A stretch of 64,000 nucleotides of DNA from Camarhynchus parvulus (Eukaryota > Chordata > Aves > Passeriformes > Thraupidae). Under the pieces are notes generated by a model. That model saw only the letters and a program-made list of their open reading frames with translations. It did not search any database and was not told where the DNA came from. Numbering within the stretch: the first letter of the stretch is position 1; each line of letters begins with the position of its first letter. Location of the stretch: positions 20,063,820 through 20,127,819 of the forward strand of contig NC_044582.1 of assembly GCF_901933205.1 (NCBI RefSeq), written 5' to 3'. The position numbers and the translations under genes were made by a program. Below, one piece after another: positions 23,101 through 35,800 of the stretch.

Positions 23101-26100
23101 TCTCTGTTCCTGACAATGCCGTATGTGTTCTGGAGATAACTGGAGAGTCTTGTCATCCTGAACAGTTAAAGTGCCTTTCAACCTGGTTAACTTCAGATTT
23201 GCACAAGCAGCATGAAAAGATTCACGTCAACATGTTCTTGCATTAGTGTTTTAATGTCAGTTCTTTTTTTATATGTTTTGTTTTAATATAACAAGAAACT
23301 CCGACTCTGCATGGAGAAGGTGGACCAGCAGGCACCAGAATACATAAGGATGGCAGAATCACTAAAGTAAGTCCCATTGCTGGCTATGTTATGAATACAT
23401 GTATTTTTCCTCCAAGTGTGAGAAGTAGTAAGGTAGTGGTGTACTAAGGCTGCAGGAGTGTGTAAATTTAAACAAAAATCAGTGCTTCATTATCTGTTGT
23501 CTTCTGGATGCTCTTCAAACAAAGTAGTACTGAATTAATTATTAATGGTAACATACAAAGGAGTATGTTGTTTGATTTGTTAATTTTTTAAAGCCACTTC
23601 CCAGTGAGGCACTGCTATCATACTTTGACACATCATCTTTGCAAAAAAGGGAAGTACAGGGCTACAATTGTTGTGTAAATGAGCCTCTTCAAAACAACTG
23701 CAGTAAGCTGTTGCTGTCCTCAGCTGGGATGCTCTGGCTTCCAAGGACTGCTAGCAGTAGCAGATCATTAGAACGCTTCTGTTCCGTGTAAAGCACCTTC
23801 ATCTGGCAGTTGTTCTGAGTGTAGCTGGGTACCCCGTGCTGCAGTGGATAAGCAACAATCTCGTGTTTCAGTTTTGTGCGTAATTTCTTGCAGTAGTATT
23901 GTCTGACTGGGGTAACTTAAGTCTCTCCAGTTCTATCTGCAAGAGGTTGCCAGGTTATACTTTCGGCTCATATAGTGAGAGAAATATATGCATTGGTCTT
24001 TGATAGGAAGCATTTCCTTTTGAAAAGTTAAAGTTAATAAATACTGCTATACCTGTCCTTTAGATCTAATGCTTGTAGAAAAATTAGTAACAAGAATGGT
24101 TGTAAAAACACTCCTCGCAATAGGAAGAAGTACGGAAGGTGAAAAACCTGCTAAGATGTTACTACTTTTTGTCATGAGTTCATGAAAGATTGGGTTATGT
24201 GGCTTGGCAGCTGGAGAAAAGTAAAAATACAGATATCTTGGATAATAGAAGTAAATGTCAGAAAACAACAGGCTTGTTATGGGTGAAATTAAAGATTTCT
24301 GACAAGTAGTGTGTCTGGGAAATCAGAATCCTGTGGATAGCAAAGTTGCTTTTGAGAAAGTGATGCTTATAATTTGTTTTTATGATACAAAAGGACAGGG
24401 AAGGTAAAAACTCGTGAAGCGTTTTCCCCACTAAGTCCTAGTTTGTTTTATCAATAAAGTGGAGACTCTAGTAAAGTGCCTGTAATACTTGTATCCCCAT
24501 ATGGACAGTCATTGACAGGCATTTTAAATACTACACCCTGTCCAGCATAGTCTTTTGCTTTCTGACAAGTGCTAGTGGAGGTAACTATTGTGCTGTAATG
24601 GTGTGGTTAGTTACTTAGAGATTTTTCCCACCAAGTTGTCTAGAAAGAAATCCCCACAAAATAGATACATTTGCTAAGCATATGTATATTTTAGATATTA
24701 CTTGTAGAGTGGCATTTTTGTGTTAGAATACAGTTTCTCCTAGAACAGTAAGTAATAATATATAAGTAATAATAATTTTATATATATGATTAAATCATTG
24801 TGTTTAATCATAAATACAGTTTTCTTCTATGAAGTGTTCATGTTCACAAAATTACTATAATTTTCCACTTTTGTCACAAAAAAAAAGGTTTTTTGAACAT
24901 GAGCTTGAAATAAAATAATTCAGCCCTTTAGTGTTAGCAGTTCTTACCATTGTTGAATCTTGGTCATCTTGGATAACTAGTAGTGTTGTACATGTTGTTA
25001 ACTGGATGCATGACTTACAGTAAAGTTCTGTTTATTCTTTAGTGCTGGGGAATCAGCCTACAGCCTTGATCATGCTAATGACTTGAGGGTGGAGATTCAA
25101 AAAATGTATGAATTTATAGATGCGTTAAGGTAAAAGATTGTCTCTCTCCCTTTTCCCCCCAGCATGTATGTATCTCTGTTATGATTTAACTGATTATATG
25201 GATGATCAATATGTCTGCTCAGTTGTAAAGAGCATTTGACAAGGTAGATGTCGTTCCTGTACACTACCAATTTCTACTTTCTTCTCCAGCCTTAAAATTC
25301 ATGCATTTCTCTGCAGGAAGAATAAGCATAGAGGAAACAAGTAGCAGCACCATTGAGGGGAAAGGAATTGTTTGTTTGGGGTTTCTTTGTTTTTCCAAGG
25401 CTGAGAGTGGAAAGTGTTGCAAATTGTAATATCCAAAACTGTTTATCTAAAAGAACATCAGAAGTTTTTAATCCAATATTGTCTCTCCGCTTTTGTGGCA
25501 TTTTTCCTGGTTTTATTTTTGAACTGATGAGGCTGTATGTTTTCTTTGATTCAGTAAGAAGATTTTGAGTCTAGGCTTGCACGAAGATCCTCAACCTCAT
25601 CCTAAAATCCTACAACTTCAGCGAATGATAAGATATTCAGCTACACTTTTTGTTCAGGTGAATAGAGCATATGCTGTGAGATGAATGTACATTTTAGATT
25701 GTGTTCTCTTCTTTGCCAGGCATCCCTGTGGTTTGAAACTATTTTGACAGGGGCCTTAGTTCTATACGTTTTCTGCATTTTCTGTAGTTCCCCTAATGAC
25801 TTATGATAGCCTTAAATAAGCTGTCTTGAACACAGATCTTTCACTCAGAGCAGCATTGCACCTGGGGAACCCAAGAGGTGTGTGAGCCTTGGCTCTTCCT
25901 CTTGCTGAGGTATGAGCTCACACAGCAGTGCAGGTGTGGCAACAGAGGTGTGTGGAGACTTGCAGCAGGGACTGCAGTGTAGAAGCATCTTTGATTTGTT
26001 TGTGGGGTTTCTTCTGGTAGTATCTCTCTTCTCAAGGACTTGAAAAATGGGTTGAATGCCTTCAAGCAATACTGTAAATATTTCAATTTTTGCCAGGAAA

Positions 26101-28125
26101 AACTCCTTGGCCTAATGTCCCTGCCAACTAAGGATCAGTATGAAGAACTGAAGAAGAGAAGACTGAATATGGTAAGACAGGTTGGGATCTGTTATGTCTT
26201 GTATCAGGCTTTCTCTTAGATACAAGCCTGGGAGCTGTGTGGGGATATGAGTAGCTGCCTTCAACACTGGATTTCACTTTGTTATTTTTTCATCCATATT
26301 GTCCCATCCCCTTTATCAGGCATTTGCCTAGCTGCTGCTTTGTTCTGCCCAGAACAGAAGTAGGTGGGCACAAAGGTGGACACTTCTAGGAAGCAGCAGG
26401 GAGTTGGGTGCATGGGCTGTTTCTGCTGCAGTGCGTGCAGAGCAAGCCCTGAAGTTAGTATGTTAGTTTATACTGACTTTGAAATTGTGTTCAGGAATTC
26501 ACTCACATAAGTAGAATTTGGAAAATTCTTTTGTTGGTGGGAAAGAACATAATAGAATAAGGATGCCTCTGCAGGGAGAGAGGCTTTTTTTCCTTTAGGA
26601 GGGATGATATCTTTAATTATAAACTAAAGCCAACTTCATCTTGAAGTATAAATTGAGAAATTAGAATAATCCCACTCCAAAAGACAGTGATATCAGTGAT
26701 CTTCTATGTGATATGACTGATGTCCAGATCAATCTAGACCACTCTTTGCACAGCTGCATTAGGCATTTTTTTCCTCTATAAAGAGAATTGTCGCTCCTAG
26801 TTTCCCTCGAGTTTGTAGAGGCAGATGCCATGGGTTTTTCATCAGTATCATCACAAACTCAAGGGAAACTTACAAGGAGTGGTATGAAAGTAAGAATCTT
26901 CTGCAAGGTAACCAAAATTGCAGCTGATCCCTTTAAGCATCAGCCAACAATGTCTTAAGATCAGCTAACTTGTATCTATGGATACTTAGAATGAAATTTT
27001 TCAAGCTTGCAGTGTTTTATTACTACATGTTTTTCGGTTTAGGTTGCTCTTGAAGCACAGGGAAAACAAGAGGAAAAGCAGAAGGAATTTATCTCCATAT
27101 CTGCATCTGCAGTTAACGGTGATGAAACTCACATCAAAAAAGGAACAGTCAAAAAATCTGAAGGCTGGTTACCCACATCTAGCATTTCGAGAGAGAGCGA
27201 GAGAGCAGACCCACTTCTTCAGCAGATTGACAATATCACATCCTTTATTAAGCAAGCAAAGGCAGCTAATAGGATAGATGAGGTCCATACGTTGCAAGAG
27301 AACCTGATGCAGCTTCAGGATGAATATGATCAACAGCAAACTCTGAAAGCTATTGAGCTTTCTAAAAAACAGGCAGAAGAGGAGGAGATACAGAGGGAGG
27401 AACTTCAGGTCCTTCGTGAAAAAGAGTGGGAAAGAGAGCACCATAAATTCATGTCTCAGCATTCAAGGACACGCTCCTTAGACTTCAGAGAAGTCAAACA
27501 GCATTTGGATGTTACTTGGATCAAAGGGGACACGAGTTTTGAAACTCCTGTTGAGCAGCTGCCAGCAAAAGAGCACTCGACTTCCACACTCAAACCCCAG
27601 AATGTCCCACAGTGTGACAAAGACCGTGATCAGCCAGCCTGTCTAAACCCCTTTGAGGATGAAGCGGATACCCCTCAAGTAGAAGAAGATCCTGCTAATC
27701 CATTTGCCAAAGACACCTCTCCAGTGGTTTCTTTCTCTAACACAGCTCAGCAAAGTGATAAAAAAGAATATAATCCATTTGAAAGTGAGGAGGAGGATGA
27801 ACAAAGTAATGGAGCACCTGGCAGTACTTCAAACCCCTTTGAAGAGGATGAAAATCCATTTGAAAAGCCTGGGGGCAGTTGGAATTCAGGGAATCCATTT
27901 GAAGAGGGATCCTCTATCAATCCCTTTGAAGTGGAGGATGGCAGTGAGATCTCTGGAGAGGAGGCTATAGAAGAAGAGCTGCTTCTCCAACAGATAGATA
28001 ATATTAAAGCTTATATATTTGATGCCAAACATAGTGGACGACTGGATGAGGTGGAGGTACTGACAGAGAACTTAAAGGAACTGAAACACACCTTAGCAAA
28101 GCAGAAGGAGAAATCTAACTGCTGA
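16956..28125 (+). CDS. RBSN: Rabenosyn-5, whole gene (join of 11 coding exons)
   Basis: Exons 16956-17118, 18350-18493, 20307-20407, 21037-21082, 21177-21338, 22238-22479, 23296-23366, 25043-25129, 25555-25657, 26097-26171 and 27043-28125 join to 2277 nt, 758 aa (human about 784). The protein is a cytosolic effector recruited to early endosomes through PI3P and Rab5, acting in recycling and in fusion with VPS45 and EHD1. Visible: N-terminal C2H2 finger (C21, C24, H37, H42); FYVE domain (WVSD at 160, zinc Cys 169/172/185/188/193/196/258/261, RRHHCR at 181-186) with the Ser-rich insert typical of this protein (206-247); helical region 264-400; a Rab4-binding-type helical hairpin near 453-500; seven NPF motifs (EH-domain ligands) at 600-693; and a C-terminal Rab5-binding hairpin near 708-753. 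All introns are GT-AG. Identity is very secure; the Rab assignments follow the mammalian protein. Confidence 0.96.
17886..17898 (+). repeat. Two-unit interstitial telomere-like motif
   Basis: CCCTAACCCTAAC in RBSN intron 1. At two units it is as likely chance as a relic of telomeric insertion. Confidence 0.6.
18350..18493 (+). CDS. RBSN: RBSN coding exon 2
   Basis: Acceptor TTTTTTTCAG ends 18349; donor GTAGGA at 18494. Encodes residues 55-102, basic then acidic, ending with the conserved SYGGVDPYMWEPQE stretch. Confidence 0.93.
20307..20407 (+). CDS. RBSN: RBSN coding exon 3
   Basis: Acceptor TCCCTGCAG ends 20306; donor GTAAAT at 20408 (phase 0). Encodes residues 103-136, a conserved helix with KKHRAARIDHYVVEVNKL. 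Confidence 0.94.
21037..21082 (+). CDS. RBSN: RBSN coding exon 4 (46-nt small exon)
   Basis: Acceptor TTCAACCAG ends 21036; donor GTTAGT at 21083, a non-consensus second position after GT. Encodes residues 137-151 plus a base (LTSFDRANTESAKIR), linking the helix to the FYVE domain. Confidence 0.92.
21177..21338 (+). CDS. RBSN: RBSN coding exon 5: FYVE core
   Basis: Acceptor GCTCACAG ends 21176; donor GTAAGT at 21339. Holds WVSD and RRHHCR, the PI3P-binding signatures, and the first six zinc cysteines. Separated from exon 4 by an intron of only 94 bases. Confidence 0.95.
22238..22479 (+). CDS. RBSN: RBSN coding exon 6: Ser-rich FYVE insert and last zinc pair
   Basis: Acceptor ACTTTCAG ends 22237; donor GTAAGT at 22480. 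Encodes residues 206-286: the long Ser-rich insert of the rabenosyn FYVE domain, then CCQHC with the final zinc ligands, and the start of the helical region. Confidence 0.95.
23296..23366 (+). CDS. RBSN: RBSN coding exon 7
   Basis: Acceptor is a weak ATAACAAG after a T-rich tract; donor GTAAGT at 23367. Encodes KLRLCMEKVDQQAPEYIRMA and a few more residues (287-309), highly conserved. Confidence 0.93.
25043..25129 (+). CDS. RBSN: RBSN coding exon 8
   Basis: Acceptor TATTCTTTAG ends 25042; donor GTAAAA at 25130. Encodes residues 310-338 (NAGESAYSLDHANDLRVE onward). Confidence 0.93.
25555..25657 (+). CDS. RBSN: RBSN coding exon 9
   Basis: Acceptor TTTGATTCAG ends 25554; donor GTGAAT at 25658. 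Encodes residues 339-373, ending with the conserved LQRMIRYSATLFVQ. Confidence 0.93.
26097..26171 (+). CDS. RBSN: RBSN coding exon 10
   Basis: Acceptor TTTTTGCCAG ends 26096; donor GTAAGA at 26172. Encodes residues 374-398 (EKLLGLMSLPTKDQYEELKK onward). Confidence 0.93.
26794..26879. repeat. Inverted repeat (hairpin) in RBSN intron 10
   Basis: The arm at 26794-26817 and the arm at 26852-26879 are reverse complements over about 20-25 bases with few mismatches (core AGTTTCCCTCGAGTTTGT against ACAAACTCAAGGGAAACT), with a loop of about 34 bases. No known mobile element ends were recognised. Confidence 0.75.
27043..28125 (+). CDS. RBSN: RBSN last coding exon: Rab hairpins and NPF repeats
   Basis: Acceptor TCGGTTTAG ends 27042; frame runs 361 codons to TGA at 28123. 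Encodes residues 399-758: a diverged linker, hairpin LLQQIDNITSFI..RIDEV..LQENL (Rab4-type), a charged coiled coil, the acidic region with seven NPF tripeptides, and hairpin LLQQIDNIKAYIF..RLDEVEVLTENL (Rab5-type). The two hairpins are visibly related. Confidence 0.96.
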   Translation, partial: VALEAQGKQEEKQKEFISISASAVNGDETHIKKGTVKKSEGWLPTSSISRESERADPLLQQIDNITSFIKQAKAANRIDEVHTLQENLMQLQDEYDQQQTLKAIELSKKQAEEEEIQREELQVLREKEWEREHHKFMSQHSRTRSLDFREVKQHLDVTWIKGDTSFETPVEQLPAKEHSTSTLKPQNVPQCDKDRDQPACLNPFEDEADTPQVEEDPANPFAKDTSPVVSFSNTAQQSDKKEYNPFESEEEDEQSNGAPGSTSNPFEEDENPFEKPGGSWNSGNPFEEGSSINPFEVEDGSEISGEEAIEEELLLQQIDNIKAYIFDAKHSGRLDEVEVLTENLKELKHTLAKQKEKSNC

Positions 28126-30490
28126 AGCAGCAATAGGGTTGTGTAATAATTCAGTCTGTTGTTAAATATGGGAAAGTAAAGCAGATACTTCCAGACAGGA
28201 GTACAGGTCACAAGAGGGAATTGGGAGAATCCTGACTTTAAAGCACTTTCATTTAGACATAGCCACTACTATGCAGTCTTGAAGAAAGAATTACTGAGGA
28301 ATGCTGCTGGTCTCAAAAGCTTAGAGTAAGAAATTTTAAAATAACTTTTTACAGCACTTTTTAATGCTAACTGGTCTTACTGAATGCTTATTTTGGTCCA
28401 GGGGTTAAGTGGTAATAGGGAACTATGATATGGAAGTGGTTGGAATATTGGTTTGCCCTCTTTTCTGCTTTCTGCTGTAGTGTTGGCCTTTCACGTGTGG
28501 CTTTGACTAAAAAGAGATGAAAACTTTTCTAAAACTTCATCTTCTCCTGACCCAGGATAGTTGAACTGCTAATAATGTTCTTGCAATGTGCTGTTATAGA
28601 GCTACTGTGATGCTCTGAGTGCTGAATGTACAGACTCACAGATCAAGTTTATGCAGTGCTAATAAATACATAAAAGGGATCTTAAGACTGAGAAAAACTA
28701 TCTAACTGATCTTAGTATGAGTAACTTTTTAGTATCTGTATAAAGATTCCCAAGTAAAATTTGGATGCTTCTTTTCATCACTTCTGGTTTCCCATTTGCT
28801 CTGAGCAAAAACGATGGTGTTGTAGCATCATGCTGGCTCAGACCTGCTCATGAGGGAGCAAGCATTTGCTTATTTCCAGGGAAAGGAGCATCAGGCCAGC
28901 AACACTTCTATCTGTAATATAAAGGCTGAACCTCCAATTGCTCATTACATTATGGAATCTACACATTCCTTTAAATCCTCTGGGTGACAGAATGATCATG
29001 TTTGTTATATTTGTGAGAGTGGAATATTTTGTAGCACCCAAGCAACAAATTTCTTTATAATGGAAAGCTGAGATGCCACTGAATTTTGTGAAAGCTGGGA
29101 GACATAGTCTGGCTGCAATAGTGCCAAATGGCAATTCTCTCTCATGTTAGATTCCCCTGTTTTTATGAGAATCAGGCATACCTATTTTAAATAAGGAACT
29201 TCAGATTGAAGACCTATTGTGATCCTGTGACCTGAGGGATGATCTGGTGACAGCCAGTACCTGTGATGCAGTAAGGCCTACAGCTGGGCAAAGGCAGGGT
29301 TTTTGAGAAAGATGGAATCTAACTGCTTTGATTTTTATCTTTGAGAGGCACAGACCCATCAGCAGGAATCACTGTTTGCAGGAGTGGTGGTGGTGAGTTA
29401 ATCTCAAAGGGTTTATTTAGAACCGAAATAGAGGAAAATCAGGCAGATCACACTGTATAGCACTAACAGTAGTGGGCTTACTCAGAAGCGTGACGTTCTG
29501 TGGAATGGGGCATATCTTTTAATTATGTCTCTGATACTGGCATAGCTGTAACCCCAACACTGCTTAAGATTTTAGAGACAAGTAACTCTGTTACCTAAAG
29601 AGCAGGAACTCTGGTTCCTAGCTGTGAGTAAATGGAGGTAGGGACTTGTGGAACTGTTGTTTAAAAAGACCAAACCACCTATATCCTCACTTAATACAAC
29701 TAGCAAGGGGTTGAAGTAACTCAGACCAGCCAGTCAAGGATACCTGATGGTCTGTCTGGTGTAGCCTAATTTTGAGTTTGAAAGGTGTGTAGCAGAGGTT
29801 CACTTAAGACCATGAAGTTCTTATACTGATGTTTTATTAGAGCTGATTTAGTCCCCAAGTTTTATTTTGCACCAAGTAGAAGAACACAGGATTCTTAAAG
29901 CTCTTGACAGAACATAGGTGCTTAGCACCAGATTCTTGAAGGCAGCTAAAATTGCTGATAGCTAAACCAAATCCCTGGAATTATCTAATAGATAGTATAA
30001 GGCACTTATTTAGGACGGACTTGGTTGCTAGTCAGGAGGATTGCATCCTGCACTATAACTTAATGCTTTTTTAGGTATCAACATGAAAAACTGTTTCAGT
30101 GGCTTCAGCTTTCTCAGTAAAAAGTGGTTTTATCCTGGTTGCAACTATCCTGCCTTGTTTATATTTTCTGGCTAATACACTAATAACTGAAGTATTCTTA
30201 TTGTATATGTAATACATTATTTTTAAAAGCAGGTAACAGACTAGGATACCTCATGCTTTTTGTCAGTGTTAACTGTGATAGACTAGACACCTAATAAGAA
30301 AATCGTCTCTAATGTGAAGACCTTTGCTCGTACAGGGACTGCTGTGAGGCTTGCAAGGCACAAGGGAATGAAGATGTCTTAAGCATAAAGCTCAATAACT
30401 AGTTAGCATCGACTTTTGTTACAACTGCATGCACTACTCCGTATGAAAACTTTGTAAAAAGAGATTAAATAAAACAACATGTTTATTTTG
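28126..30490 (+). other. RBSN: RBSN 3' UTR
   Basis: About 2.4 kb between the stop and a strong AATAAA at 30468, without credible open frames. An internal AATAAA at 28661-28666 could give a short 3' UTR of about 560 bases. Extent is inferred from poly(A) signals. Confidence 0.6.
30468..30473 (+). terminator. RBSN: RBSN distal polyadenylation signal
   Basis: AATAAA followed by TTTTGTGTTGTGCTTGTCC from 30484, a strong GT-rich downstream element. Best candidate for the end of the long RBSN transcript. Confidence 0.65.
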
Positions 30491-31165
30491 TGTTGTGCTT
30501 GTCCTTGACAGTTTGTACAGGATGCTTGCATCAGTGTGAAATTTTGTATTCAACTGTGAATTCAGAAATGCTGCAATACAGTTCTACAGTGACATGTACA
30601 TATAAGCCTGACGTAAAGGTCTGTACAGTAGAGTACAATCTATCATGTTTATACATATTACAGGGATGGTGTAATTGTTCAGTGAGGCAGAAACTGTAAT
30701 GATTCAGAAAGGCTTTTTTTGGTAATTGTAAAACTTGCCTTTTATACACCAATTTTCCCATTCTCCTTTCCTGCTGATATTCCTGACTTGATCAGTGCTT
30801 CTCAGAGCTGCAGTATCAACTGCAAAAGTTGTATCTTCCTGGAAATGAGACTCTGAACTGTTTCTGATTCGTAACTACATACATTAGGAAAATTCAATTG
30901 AGACTGGAGTTATCATTTGTCTGTCTTTAATTGGTACAATATGGACTTTTGCACCACTTTCTACAAATTATGGAATTCTGTGCTACTTTTAAGATTTAAC
31001 TTTTTAGTCTAGCCACTCTATCCCAAAGAAAACATGATCTTAGTTTTGCCATAATTGACTACCTGCAGGCATGAATAAGAAATAAGACTATATTAATTTT
31101 GTTTTCCAGTGGTGACCTGCAGTACTTTGTAGAACCACAGCTTTTTTTTTGTGCCAGTTTTAACT

Positions 31166-31171
31166 TTTATT
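31166..31171 (-). terminator. MRPS25: MRPS25 polyadenylation signal, proximal candidate
   Basis: TTTATT on plus is AATAAA on minus, 185 bases after the MRPS25 stop. A further minus-strand AATAAA lies at 30487-30482, overlapping the RBSN poly(A) zone. Confidence 0.5.
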
Positions 31172-31355
31172 TATTTTTCACTTAATGATTCTAGTTGTAG
31201 TTGTAAGAAGGCTTATGAGGCAGAGTTCTCTGTATTGAATGAACCTGCTTGTTCCTGTTCCCAGGAACTGCTGCCTCTTGTCTCTCACTGAAGCACCTTC
31301 ATTGTCCAGTCCTGAGGCAAAATAGCTCCATGACTTGAGATCTTGAAAATCAGGC

Positions 31356-32552
<1,197 letters not shown>

Positions 32553-32871
32553 GGCGGCGGCGGCCGGAAGCGGAGGCAGCGCGCCCGCGCGCCCCCTGGC
32601 GGAGGCTCCGCCGCCCCGCCTATCCCGTCCCGGGCAGTGCCCGCGGAGGGCGCGCGCTGTGCCCGGGCCCGGCGGTGCGAGGGGCGCGCGGGCCGTGAGG
32701 GGCGTGAGGGGCGCGCGGGGTCCCGCGCACCGCAGCGACAGCTTCGGGGCTACTCAAAGCTTTTCTGTTCACGATGAATTAAAACCTAAGGAAAAGCCAT
32801 CTCTCCTCCTAGAGAAGTTCCTTGGAGTCAGTAAGTTAATGGGATTTCTTTTCTATACCAGACCCGGTTAA

Positions 32872-35800
32872 ATCTCTCCTAAGATAATCACTGTGGTGAA
32901 GGCAAATTGCTGTTTCTCCCTAAAAGATAGTAAATTATGTATTTGGCTTAGACAGCTCCTGTTCAAGAGAAACTTAAATCAACTTCAAAATAAAACTCAA
33001 GAATGCAGTTATATTTGTAATTCACTTTAATGGTAGAAACCTCATTTAGCTACTAGTATTAACCACAACAATATAATATCACAACAGCATTTAATAAAAT
33101 GCATAAGCTAAATCATGCACTGCAATACTCTATATACAAACACAACAATGCAAATTCCTCTTTGTGACTGAAGACATTGCTCGGATATAAAATTTAGTTT
33201 AAAAAAACCCCATGCTATTATTTTTAAATGCTATCACACACAATAATACTGATTTCACAAAAGAAACTGGGAGAAATTAAAAACTTCTGCAGTTTTAAAA
33301 TAAACAATCGTTTTCTAAATTATAAGGAATACAGACTTCCAGAAAATATCCCAAGGAACTGAAAGTAAATGCTTCCTTCTATAAAAATTTGCTGTTTTTT
33401 AGGAGCTCAGCACTCCCTAGTGTGCCAATACAGATACAACTGTGCAGTTTTTAGCTAGGAAACTATGAACACTGGCTTCCAGTGTATTTCAGAGTACAGC
33501 TTAATTATTAAAAATACTCAAACATTTGATCCTGATTCCATATATGGAAAATTTAATATATACAGTCTGTAAGTAATATGTTTTCCTCTTAAAGACTGTG
33601 CTTTTTTGTTTTAAATTTATTCAGTCCTACTTTAACCCACAATCACGAAAATACCGTGAAATGGACCTGTCTTGTATTATTGCAGAGCCTTTATTGCCAT
33701 TAAATTGGAGCACATTTTGTTCTTCAGAATACAAACAATTCAAATGTGGATATAACACATTTGGTTTCACTGAACTTTGCCTTTTCTTTTTTTTTTTTTC
33801 CTGAATTCACAGTTGAGTTTTTAAACAGATTCAATCTTGCATTAATGCCCCAATTGGCTTCCCAAACTTTAAAACTGTTCCTGCAGTACAGTGAATTTAA
33901 TAGACTTTCAGGTTTCTATTCACCTTTAAAGAGGAAAGCAAGCATTCAAACACCACCAATTGTCCAGACACCAAGGAAGGAACATCTGTCACAGAACTTC
34001 CTGCCATTAATTTACATATTTTTCCTGCTGAAAATTGTAGAAATAAGGTTTTGAAATGCTACAGGTATATTCCTATATTTGAAATAAAAGCTTACAAATG
34101 CTCACTAACCAATACACCAAGAAAGAGAACATTCTCAGCATTTTCCATAGCAAACTTTCCAAAATTTCCTCAGACTTGTGGTTCACTTTAATCATGCACA
34201 AAGTTCATGTTATTTTGATTAGTGTCTTATTATTGGATTAAACATACACAAGTCTTTGCCACAGTGAGCACAAAAGGTGGAAATAAATGCCCATAAAATT
34301 CTATTTCACCTTTTTAATGACAGAAACAGGACTTGCTGAACTACTGTCCTGCACAGTCTGTGAAATGCTTTTTGTAAAAAAACCCACAGTTAACAGATTT
34401 AATTTATGGAAGGCTTCCTTTTTAGCTTCATCAAAAGAGAAGAAGAACAAGCTTTGATAATGTAAATGTTTGAGTCCTCATTATGAATAAGAAATTGTCT
34501 TACTTCACATCTCATTTCCCAACTGTGTGTCCAGGTCCCACATGGAGTGGGTCTGTCACAGGCAGTGCAGGAGCTGCACAGATTGCAGACCAAGGAGAGG
34601 ACAGAATGTGGAAAGGGACACAATCTGACAACTAAATTAAGAAACTAGCTGTGTTCAGTTTAGACTGGAAAATAAAAATAAAAACTTTGGAAAGTGAATA
34701 TACAATTGAAATGCATTGTGAAAATCCTGAAGATGTCTTGATGCCTGCTAAGAAATAAACTACCTGCAATGTCCCTACTATTTAATTACCATTGTACCAG
34801 AGCTGCTTTTTCACTGACCAGAGCACACAGTCTATAACTCACAGCTTGGTTTCATGAGATCACTATGACAATATGACTATTGATTTCTTAAACAGCATCC
34901 ATTACCTCCTGTTCTGTGTGCTGCAGTTCAGTGATAAATGGCAACTTGGTTTACTTTCAGTTAGCCACAGATGAAGACTTAAAAAAAATCAGTCTCTTAC
35001 CAAGCTTCACAAAAAATACAACTTTTCAAAAGTATCTCAGGAGGGCTGGAAGAGAATGAGTATATAATGAACAGGGAAGCATTTTCTATGACTATAGTTA
35101 TTTATTCATTATTTTAAAAAGGCATTATATGCTCAATTAACTATTGACTGGCAGACCTCTATAGGTCAAATGAGAAAAGGTAAAGAGAATAATGTAAAAA
35201 CCAGAAAATTAATGGAATATATTTGTCAGTTCTAAAGAGCAAATAGTGAATGCAGAGTGGTTTAGAAAAAAGGTGCAAAGCTCTGAAATTTGTGAGGATG
35301 CACCAAATTAGGAAGCTCTGGATTAGCAAATGAATAAAAAATTTTAGCACATAATAGATGAATAATGGCTCCATATCTGTACATATATACATACACTACA
35401 CATTTCCTATACACTGTACAGAATATATTTAGACAGAGAGGTATAAACATATACATTCATACACACATACATACATACAGCTATTTACATATGCATCATC
35501 TGCTCAAGTGAGTTCTAGAACTGAACATGCAGAAATGCACAATGGTGGGAGGCACAAAATAGACATGTACAACTCTATCAAACCCCCTAAAAAGAAAGGC
35601 AGGAATTTAACAATAATAAGCCATTTTCAAAGCATTCATGTAACTCAGAGGACTGAGCAGATTGTGGGCATTAATGGAACATCACAACAGTACTACTACC
35701 TGTGATGAACTTAGCATGACTTCACAATAAAAAACATCTTAACTTCAGATGCTTAAACTTAGATCATCTAAACTTTACAAAGAATTTTACTTTAACTTGT

